Of a stretch of 12,489 nt of DNA, positions 1-5,698 are shown piece after piece. The DNA comes from Pelotomaculum sp. UBA1371. Its GTDB lineage: Bacteria; Bacillota; Desulfotomaculia; Desulfotomaculales; Pelotomaculaceae. The notes beneath the pieces are model-generated. The model did not search any database and was not told the origin of the DNA. It saw nothing but the letters and a program-made list of their open reading frames with translations. The translations under genes and the position numbers were made by a program. The stretch covers positions 1 to 12,489 of the forward strand of contig DBRJ01000068.1 in the NCBI GenBank assembly GCA_002305915.1, given 5' to 3'. The stretch's first letter is position 1. Each line of letters starts with the position of its first letter.

Positions 1-20
1 ACAAGGGCATCAGGAAGATG

Positions 21-49
21 TTGCTTAACTGCTTGTATAGATTTATAAT
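21..49 (+). promoter_or_regulatory. SigA-type promoter for the acyl-CoA synthetase gene
   Basis: TTGCTT at 21-26 and a perfect TATAAT at 44-49 are separated by 17 bp. Transcription would start near position 56, leaving a leader of about 90 nt before the start codon at 147. The -10 box is ideal and the -35 box is only half-conserved. No gene end could be assigned confidently to the bases before it. Confidence 0.6.
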
Positions 50-72
50 TTAGAGTAGTATATTGAGGTTTT

Positions 73-123
73 ACCGAAGTACGGTCTTTTTTATTTTTTA
101 AGTACACAATATTTTTGTTGTGT
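73..123 (+). promoter_or_regulatory. Leader with short hairpin plus T-run and an inverted repeat
   Basis: ACCG (73-76) and CGGT (82-85) can form a short hairpin followed by a nearly pure T tract (87-99), which has the shape of a weak intrinsic terminator between the promoter and the gene. Next comes a 6-bp inverted repeat, ACACAA (104-109) and TTGTGT (118-123). These could be an attenuator and an operator. The 4-bp stem is weak, so a regulatory role is only a suggestion. Confidence 0.25.
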
Positions 124-146
124 GGTAGAACAGGAGGAAAGAAAAA

Positions 147-1790
147 ATGCCCATTACGGAAATTCTAGTGCGCAATGCCAGGCTTTATGGCGAGGAGATC
201 TGCCTGACTGAAATTAACCTGGATCTCCAGGAGAGGCATAATGTCACCTGGCGGGAGTACGAACTCATTGAAAACAATCCGGCAGGTGAATACCGGCGGG
301 ATATGACCTGGCATGTTTTTAACGAAAAGGCAAACCGCCTGGCCAACCTGCTGCTGAAGAGAGGGATTAAAAAAGGGGATAAGGTGGCCATTCTCTTAAT
401 GAATTGCCTGGAGTGGCTGCCTATTTATTTTGGTATATTAAAAACCGGTGCTGTGGCGGTACCGTTAAACTTCCGCTACTCGGCTGAGGAGATAAAATAC
501 TGTTTGGAGTTGTCCGATACCATCGCCTTGATTTTCGGCCCTGAATTTATCGGCCGGGTGGAAACAATTTACGATCAAATTATACCTAAAGTGAAGACGA
601 TTTTTTTCGCTGGAGAAAACCGTCCTTCCTTTGCGGAAAACTATGACCGCCTTACTGCCAATTGTTCCTCTACGGACCCTCAGATCAAAATTGACGATGA
701 AGATGATGCGGCGGTATATTTTTCTTCGGGTACCACAGGCTTTCCCAAAGCGATTCTGCACACGCACAGAAGCCTGATGTCGGCCTGTTATACAGAATAT
801 AAACACCACGGGCAGAGGCATGAAGACAATTTTTTATGCATTCCACCCCTTTATCATACCGGCGCCAAGATGCACTGGTTCGGCAGTCTGCTGACGGGGA
901 GTAAAGCCGTTCTGCTGCGGGGAGTTAGACCGGAGTGGATTTTAAAAACAGTGTCCGAGGAAAAAATCACCATCGTCTGGCTCCTGGTTCCCTGGGCTCA
1001 GGACATACTTGACGCCATTGAAAGGGGAGATGTAAAGCTGGAGGATTATGAGCTTTCCCAGTGGAGGTTGATGCACATCGGCGCCCAGCCGGTCCCGCCC
1101 AGCTTAATTCATCGCTGGAAAAAATATTTCCCCAACCATCTTTATGATACCAACTACGGTCTGAGCGAATCCATCGGTCCCGGCTGTGTGCACCTGGGCA
1201 TCGAAAATATTCATAAAGTGGGCGCCATCGGAATACCGGGTCACAATTGGGAAGCCAAGATTGTGGACGAGAACGGGAGCCCTGTACCACAGGGGCAGGT
1301 TGGGGAATTGGCCGTCAGGGGGCCGGGTGTGATGAAATGCTACTACAACGACCCGGAAGCCACCGCGGCTGTAATCAAGGACGGCTGGCTGCTTACCGGG
1401 GATATGGCCATGATGGATGATGAAGGTTTTATTTACCTGGTGGACCGGAAAAAAGACGTGATCATCAGCGGTGGAGAGAATATTTATCCGGTGCAAATAG
1501 AAGACTTCCTGCGTGCCCATGAGGCCATAAAAGACGTTGCTGTCATCGGGCTGCCCGATAGCCGGCTGGGTGAAATTGCGGCTGCCATTATCGAACTAAA
1601 ACCCGGCGGCCGGTGCACGGAAGAAGAAATAATAAAATTCTGCATTCCCCTGCCCCGTTACAAGCGCCCGCGAAAGATTATTTTTGATCAAGTTCCCCGC
1701 AATCCAACCGGCAAGATTGAAAAACCGCGGTTAAGGGAAAAATACGGCGCGAAAAGCTTGGTTGCGGCTCAAACGGAGGTTCAAATCTAA
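147..1790 (+). CDS. AMP-forming acyl-CoA synthetase / ligase (ANL superfamily)
   Basis: The 547-aa product is a typical adenylate-forming acyl-CoA synthetase: ATP plus a carboxylic acid gives an acyl-AMP, which CoA converts to acyl-CoA, in the cytoplasm. The P-loop-like motif YFSSGTTGFPKA is at about residues 191-202, YGLSES at 337-342, the TGD motif at 417-419, the hinge DRKKD at 433-437, and the C-terminal catalytic lysine is K523 in NPTGKIEK. The large N-terminal domain (to about 430) and the small mobile C-terminal domain are both complete. The ATG is supported by AGGAGG at 132-137, nine bases upstream. The gene seems to stand alone with its own promoter. The substrate cannot be read from sequence; fatty, branched, aromatic or short-chain acids are all possible, so no gene symbol is given. 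Family assignment is secure. Confidence 0.93.
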   Translation: MPITEILVRNARLYGEEICLTEINLDLQERHNVTWREYELIENNPAGEYRRDMTWHVFNEKANRLANLLLKRGIKKGDKVAILLMNCLEWLPIYFGILKTGAVAVPLNFRYSAEEIKYCLELSDTIALIFGPEFIGRVETIYDQIIPKVKTIFFAGENRPSFAENYDRLTANCSSTDPQIKIDDEDDAAVYFSSGTTGFPKAILHTHRSLMSACYTEYKHHGQRHEDNFLCIPPLYHTGAKMHWFGSLLTGSKAVLLRGVRPEWILKTVSEEKITIVWLLVPWAQDILDAIERGDVKLEDYELSQWRLMHIGAQPVPPSLIHRWKKYFPNHLYDTNYGLSESIGPGCVHLGIENIHKVGAIGIPGHNWEAKIVDENGSPVPQGQVGELAVRGPGVMKCYYNDPEATAAVIKDGWLLTGDMAMMDDEGFIYLVDRKKDVIISGGENIYPVQIEDFLRAHEAIKDVAVIGLPDSRLGEIAAAIIELKPGGRCTEEEIIKFCIPLPRYKRPRKIIFDQVPRNPTGKIEKPRLREKYGAKSLVAAQTEVQI

Positions 1791-1945
1791 GTTTTAAACC
1801 GGGGTAAGAATAGGCAATCATTCCGTCCAAATATATAGCCCCTTTCATTCCATGCAGCCGGGTTAAAAACAATGTCCCTTGACTATATAGATAACACAGA
1901 TGACATTTTTAACGCTGATGGTTTGGTTTAGATTTCGCAGGTGAT

Positions 1946-2010
1946 CCGGTATGAATTACCGGTGAGCCTGACTATTGTTTTATAAGCGGTTTTACTGCTT
2001 GAGAAAACCG
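1946..2010 (+). promoter_or_regulatory. Hairpins in the leader/promoter region of glnS
   Basis: The 325-base gap between the synthetase gene and glnS holds no supportable gene. It contains a perfect 6-bp inverted repeat (CCGGTA 1946-1951, TACCGG 1957-1962) and a 7-bp one (CGGTTTT 1987-1993, AAAACCG 2004-2010); the second overlaps the -35 box of the putative glnS promoter. No T-box consensus (AGGGTGGNACCGCG) was found, so a tRNA-sensing leader is not supported. No clear terminator follows the acyl-CoA synthetase stop codon. Confidence 0.25.
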
Positions 2011-2028
2011 GCAAAAATATGTTATAAA
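1999..2028 (+). promoter_or_regulatory. Promoter for glnS with extended -10
   Basis: TTGAGA (1999-2004) and TATAAA (2023-2028) are 18 bp apart, and TG at 2020-2021 gives an extended -10 (TGTTATAAA). The start of transcription would be near 2035, about 80 nt before the glnS start codon. A weaker TTGACT box at 1879 has no good -10 partner. Confidence 0.5.
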
Positions 2029-2115
2029 GCATAAAGAAAAGGATTTTTGGTTAATCTGTGGAAAATATGAACCAAAAGGGTTGCCGGTTAATCAACAGGA
2101 AAGGGAAGAGATGTA

Positions 2116-3870
2116 ATGTATATGGGAACGCCAAAAATAGAGACAGGCGGTATTAAGAAAAAAGAGAGCGGGCGGGCCAGGGAAACAGCAGCGGAACCCT
2201 CCGCGCTGGAGGCGAACTTTATCCAGAATATTATTAACGAAGATTTCAAAACCAATAAATTTAACAGGCGGGTCCACACCCGTTTTCCCCCTGAGCCCAA
2301 CGGCTATCTTCATATTGGCCACGCCAAATCCATTTGCTTGAACTTCGGCCTTGCTGCCAGAAACGGAGGCCACTGCAACCTGCGCTTTGATGATACCAAC
2401 CCCATCAAGGAGGAGGTCGAATACGTCGATTCCATCAAGGAGGACGTCCACTGGCTGGGTTTCGACTGGGATGACCGGTTGTACTACGCCTCAGACTACT
2501 TCGACCAACTCTACGCTTTTGCCGTAGAGCTGATTAAGAAAGGCAAAGCCTATGTTTGCGACTTGAGCGCGGAGGAAATCAAAGATTACCGGGGTACCCT
2601 GACGGAGCCAGGCAGGGAAAGTCCTTACCGCAACAGGTCCGTGGAGGAAAACCTGGACCTTTTTGAGCGGATGAAGAATGGGGAGTTCCCTGATGGTAAA
2701 TGCGTCCTCCGGGCTAAAATTGATATGTCCTCCCCCAACCTGAATATGCGGGACCCGGTGATCTACCGGATTCTTCGGGCGTCCCACCACCGGACGGGTG
2801 ACAGGTGGCTCATCTATCCAATGTACGATTATGCCCACCCCGTTTCTGATTCACTGGAGAGGATAACTCACTCCATTTGCACCCTGGAATTTGAAGATCA
2901 CCGACCCCTCTATGACTGGTTCCTTGATACTCTGGGTATTTACCACTCCCAACAAATTGAGTTTGCCCGCTTAAACCTTACTTACACGGTGATGAGCAAA
3001 CGCAAGCTGCGGATGCTGGTGGAAGAGGGCATCGTCAGCGGCTGGGACGACCCCCGCATGCCCACCATCTCGGGCTTGCGCAGGAGGGGCTACACCCCGG
3101 AAGCCATCCGCGATTTCTGTGAGCGGATCGGGGTGGCCAAAAGCAACAGCATGGTTGATATCGCCATGCTGGAGTACTGTATCCGGGACGATCTGAACCT
3201 GCGTGTACCCCGGGTGATGGCTGTTTTAAGGCCCCTGAAGCTGATTATCGACAATTACCCGGAAGGACAGGTGGAGGAACTGGAGGCGGAGTATAACCCG
3301 GAAAACCCGGCTCTGGGCTCCCGCAAGCTGCCCTTTTCCAGGGATCTCTATATTGAACAGGAGGATTTCTGCGAAAATCCGCCCAAAAAATATTTCCGGC
3401 TCTCACCCGGGCAGGAGGTCCGCTTAAAGAACGCCTACATTATCCGCTGCCAGGGGGTGGTCAAGGACGAAAAAACCGGCGAGGTGCTTGAGGTGCACTG
3501 CTCTTACGATCCGGAAACCCGCAGCGGCAGCGCAGCCAGTTCCCGCAAGGTCAAGGGAACCCTGCACTGGGTTTCGGCAAGTCACGCCGTCCCGGCGGAA
3601 GTGCGTTTATACGAACACCTTTTTTTAAAAGAGAACCCGGACGAAGAGAAGGACTTCAAGTCCTGCCTCAACCCGAACTCGTTAACAAGGCTGACTTCCT
3701 GCCTCCTGGAGCGGAGCCTTGCCGGAGCGGAACCCGGCAGCCGCTTTCAGTTTATGCGGAACGGTTATTTCTGTGTAGATACCGTTGATTCAACAAAAAC
3801 CAGGCTTGTTTTCAACCGGATAGTCCCTTTGAAGGACACCTGGGCTAAAATTCAGAAGGCAAACAAATAA
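2116..3870 (+). CDS. glnS: Glutaminyl-tRNA synthetase
   Basis: GlnRS charges tRNA-Gln with glutamine in the cytoplasm (class I aminoacyl-tRNA synthetase). The HIGH motif is at residues 66-69 within PPEPNGYLHIGHAKS and the KMSKS equivalent is MSKRK at 293-297. The segment YDYAHPVSDSLERITHS (about 238-254) is characteristic of GlnRS rather than GluRS. The beta-barrel anticodon-binding region fills roughly residues 345-570. At 584 aa it is slightly longer than the E. coli enzyme, mainly through a charged N-terminal extension of about 20 residues. A purine-rich Shine-Dalgarno (AGGAAAGGG from 2097) precedes it; an ATG at 2111 is followed at once by a stop, so 2116 (or ATG 2122) is the start. Many Firmicutes lack GlnRS and make Gln-tRNA by GatCAB amidation, so its presence is informative. 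Confidence 0.97.
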   Translation: MYMGTPKIETGGIKKKESGRARETAAEPSALEANFIQNIINEDFKTNKFNRRVHTRFPPEPNGYLHIGHAKSICLNFGLAARNGGHCNLRFDDTNPIKEEVEYVDSIKEDVHWLGFDWDDRLYYASDYFDQLYAFAVELIKKGKAYVCDLSAEEIKDYRGTLTEPGRESPYRNRSVEENLDLFERMKNGEFPDGKCVLRAKIDMSSPNLNMRDPVIYRILRASHHRTGDRWLIYPMYDYAHPVSDSLERITHSICTLEFEDHRPLYDWFLDTLGIYHSQQIEFARLNLTYTVMSKRKLRMLVEEGIVSGWDDPRMPTISGLRRRGYTPEAIRDFCERIGVAKSNSMVDIAMLEYCIRDDLNLRVPRVMAVLRPLKLIIDNYPEGQVEELEAEYNPENPALGSRKLPFSRDLYIEQEDFCENPPKKYFRLSPGQEVRLKNAYIIRCQGVVKDEKTGEVLEVHCSYDPETRSGSAASSRKVKGTLHWVSASHAVPAEVRLYEHLFLKENPDEEKDFKSCLNPNSLTRLTSCLLERSLAGAEPGSRFQFMRNGYFCVDTVDSTKTRLVFNRIVPLKDTWAKIQKANK

Positions 3871-3884
3871 TACCGGGTTTTCAG

Positions 3885-3920
3885 CAAGAACCGCCGGTTT
3901 TGCAGAACCGGCGGTTCTTG
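3885..3920. terminator. Perfect 15-bp hairpin after glnS, possibly bidirectional
   Basis: CAAGAACCGCCGGTT (3885-3899) pairs perfectly with AACCGGCGGTTCTTG (3906-3920) around a 6-nt loop, 14 bases after the glnS stop. There is no clear U-tract on either side. It lies between glnS and an oppositely oriented gene remnant, so it may once have ended both transcripts. Confidence 0.6.
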
Positions 3921-3944
3921 AGCGTTGATGCTTAAAAACAAAAT

Positions 3945-4001
3945 TCACCTCTTAACCAGCGCTACAGCCTCAATTTCAATCAAGGGGCCTTTGGGCAGGT
4001 C
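3945..4001 (-). pseudogene. C-terminal remnant of a RidA/YjgF-family gene
   Basis: Read on the minus strand, 18 codons followed by TGA (complement of 3945-3947) encode DLPKGPLIEIEAVALVKR. This matches the signature end of RidA/YjgF/YER057c proteins, typically LPKGALVEIEAIA followed by a short basic tail. Family members are small enamine/imine deaminases of about 125 residues. Upstream of the matching part the frame continues as FFHL and then meets a stop, and no start or other RidA segment is seen. The rest of the gene has been deleted or has decayed beyond recognition. Its 3' end faces glnS across the shared hairpin. The identification rests on one short but highly characteristic motif. Confidence 0.65.
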
Positions 4002-4256
4002 CAAATGGAAAAATCAGGTTAATTATGCGGATAGGTAAAATCTTATTAGACTACCATGCCGCTTATGCGGCACCAACGTAAAGGACTGAAATTCCCTCCC
4101 GCCCGGAGCTGGAATTGCGGCAAGTCTGGCTCCTCTTTCCAGCTTTCTAAATCAGAAAACAAGCGCCGGGAGAGAGGATTCCCCGCCGGCAACCGGGCCT
4201 GCTGAACGATAATGAATGATAGACAATATAGATAATGATAAAAGAGAGGGTTGCGG
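4002..4256. other. Gene-free spacer between ridA remnant and dedA
   Basis: No reading frame with a ribosome-binding site is visible. A perfect 6-bp hairpin TGCCGC-TTAT-GCGGCA sits at 4057-4072 without a T-run. The last 50 bases are AT-rich and probably hold the dedA promoter, although no clean -35/-10 pair can be picked. This stretch may include decayed ridA sequence that can no longer be recognised. Confidence 0.4.
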
Positions 4257-4913
4257 ATGTTGCATACTCTGGTTGAGCAGCTTGCCCAGGCAGCCGTCAG
4301 CTTGATCGAAACCCTTGGTTATTGGGGCATACTTATCGGAATGACAATCGAAAGCGCCTGTATCCCCTTGCCCAGCGAGGTGATTATGCTTTTTGGCGGC
4401 TTCCTGGCGGCAGCGGGCACTTTTAACTTCTGGTTCGTGGCTGCGGCGGGCGTACTGGGAAACGTTGCCGGTTCCGTGCTTACCTACTGGATTGGGGCCA
4501 ACGGCGGGCGTTCCCTTTTGCAGAAGTACGGCAAGTACCTTTTAATTAACCCCGGGCACCTGGATAAAGCCGATCGTTGGTTTTCCCGCTACGGAGAATG
4601 GACAGTTTTCTTTGCTCGCAACCTGCCGGTGATCCGGACTTTTATTTCACTGCCTGCCGGCCTGGCCAGGATGAATTTTGCAAAATTTTTTGTTTATACT
4701 TTTGTGGGCTGTATCCCCTGGAATCTGGCGCTGACCCTTTTGGGCTACAAGCTTGGTGAGAACTGGCGCTTAATCGAACCATATTTCCGTCCCGTTAGTT
4801 ACGTCATAGTTTTGGTTCTGCTCGCGGGTATGATTTGGTTTTTCTATAAAAGCTTCAGCAATCTTAAAAAACCTGTCATGCAAAAGGAAAAGGAGTTCAG
4901 GGAGGAAAAATAG
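4257..4913 (+). CDS. DedA-family integral membrane protein
   Basis: This 218-aa hydrophobic protein carries the two DedA (SNARE-associated/VTT) signatures: ESACIPLPSEVIM (about residues 32-44), and a second half with ARNLPVIRTFISLPAGLARM (about 120-139) followed by FVGCIPWN. Re-entrant and transmembrane segments fall at about 14-60, 64-82, 110-165 and 178-198, with a charged cytoplasmic tail rich in Lys and Glu. DedA proteins act in the cytoplasmic membrane in phospholipid or undecaprenyl-phosphate recycling, envelope homeostasis and proton-motive-force maintenance; the substrate here is unknown. ATG 4257 is preferred because GAGAGGG (4244-4250) is six bases upstream. An in-frame TTG at 4251 would touch the Shine-Dalgarno. 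It is followed by a hairpin and appears monocistronic. Confidence 0.93.
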   Translation: MLHTLVEQLAQAAVSLIETLGYWGILIGMTIESACIPLPSEVIMLFGGFLAAAGTFNFWFVAAAGVLGNVAGSVLTYWIGANGGRSLLQKYGKYLLINPGHLDKADRWFSRYGEWTVFFARNLPVIRTFISLPAGLARMNFAKFFVYTFVGCIPWNLALTLLGYKLGENWRLIEPYFRPVSYVIVLVLLAGMIWFFYKSFSNLKKPVMQKEKEFREEK

Positions 4914-4914
4914 G

Positions 4915-4934
4915 TCCTCCCGGAAGAAGGAGGG
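4915..4934 (+). other. Short hairpin directly after dedA
   Basis: CCTCC (4916-4920) can pair with GGAGG (4929-4933), with a possible flanking U-G pair. There is no U-tract, so it is a poor terminator. The GGAGG also looks like a Shine-Dalgarno but has no suitably spaced start codon. Confidence 0.2.
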
Positions 4935-5036
4935 GTTATAAACGGCCAAATATTTGAAACTGTTTTCCTGTCAATGCGCTGAACTAAAAACTGTTGCAGG
5001 AACAGCCTCCTCCCCCAAAGGTTTTGCTGCCAGAAT

Positions 5037-5063
5037 AAGGGCGCCGTTTTTCGCGGCGTCCTT
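5037..5063 (+). terminator. Terminator-like hairpin downstream of dedA
   Basis: AAGGGCGCCG (5037-5046) pairs with CGGCGTCCTT (5054-5063), ten pairs including one G-U, around a 7-nt loop. A modest T-rich stretch follows (TGATTTAAG). It probably ends the dedA transcript before the hydrogenase-module regulatory region. Confidence 0.5.
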
Positions 5064-5440
5064 TGATTTAAGTGCATTTTTTGCCTTAGTCTTGAACATT
5101 AATTAACATCTAATTCCAATACACCATATGTGCAGATTAGTCATCCTAAACAGCATTTAAATCTAATATTGCCCTTTAATTTCGATTAAAAGGGATTCTT
5201 TATTTTGTGACGAAACAGTTGTAAAATAGAGAAGTTAAGGTTTTTGTTTATGCTTTTTTTCACAAGCTCACTGCGGGAGTATAAATGGGCTGTATTTTTA
5301 TTAATAGCAGCTAAATGATGCTAAACAATCTTAAATGATGTTATAAATCTAAATCCAAGGGCCTTAAATCTACCATAGTAAGTAAAATTATCAGGTGTGA
5401 GGAAATACATCAGGCAGGGCTATTTTTTGGAGGGATTTTT
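5064..5440 (+). promoter_or_regulatory. AT-rich regulatory region upstream of the hydrogenase-like sensor operon
   Basis: These 377 bases hold no supportable gene and are much more AT-rich than their neighbours. The octamer TAAATCTA occurs three times (5158-5165, 5344-5351, 5365-5372), the last two 21 bp apart. TAAATGATG occurs twice (5312-5320, 5332-5340), 20 bp apart. A hairpin with a TTCG loop (CCCTTTAAT 5172-5180, ATTAAAAGGG 5185-5194, one bulged A) is followed by ATTCTTTATTTTG. A weak promoter-like pair TTCACA (5259-5264) and TATAAA (5280-5285) has only a 15-bp spacer. Helically phased repeats just upstream of a sensor operon suggest operator sites, but the regulator is unknown. Confidence 0.4.
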
Positions 5441-5698
5441 ATGCTAACCATCCAGGTTTGCGTCGGGAGTTCCTGTTTTTTGCGCGGGGCCATGAACGTC
5501 ATAACAGAATTTGAAAACCTTATTGCTCATTATAAAATGGATGATCTGGTGGTCCTCAAGGGTAATTTTTGTCTGGAACGCTGTAATGAAGGTGCCACTG
5601 TCAGAATTGGCGACAAGATTTTTACGGGGATCCGTTGCGAAGACGTCAGCGACCTTTTTGATAATGAAGTAATTCCGGCAGTATACGGGGTGAAGTAG
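5441..5698 (+). CDS. Small thioredoxin-like [2Fe-2S] ferredoxin (NuoE/HydC C-terminal type)
   Basis: The 85-aa protein has C7-x4-C12, then C44-x3-C48 in CLERC, the four-cysteine spacing of thioredoxin-fold [2Fe-2S] proteins such as the NuoE/HydC cluster domain and free-standing Shethna-type ferredoxins. It is about half the length of NuoE and lacks the N-terminal helical domain. It probably passes electrons to or from the hydrogenase-like protein encoded immediately downstream. The ATG has an excellent GGAGGG site (5429-5434) six bases upstream. Its TAG stop abuts the next ATG (5699) with no gap, so the two are probably translationally coupled and made in a fixed ratio. It could be annotated as 'NADH dehydrogenase subunit E-like', but no NAD-binding partner (NuoF-like) is encoded nearby. 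Confidence 0.85.
   Translation: MLTIQVCVGSSCFLRGAMNVITEFENLIAHYKMDDLVVLKGNFCLERCNEGATVRIGDKIFTGIRCEDVSDLFDNEVIPAVYGVK

Noticed and set aside
1900..2110. T-box leader for glnS
   Set aside because: Neither the T-box sequence nor a matching antiterminator/terminator pair is present.
4954..5106. 50-codon TTG-initiated frame after dedA
   Set aside because: Shine-Dalgarno-like AAGGAGG is 18 bases away, and the frame runs through a terminator-like hairpin.
5205..5265. Rex-like half sites TTGTGA (5205) and TTCACAA (5259)
   Set aside because: The halves are about 50 bp apart rather than forming one 18-bp palindrome, so this is not a Rex operator by pattern.
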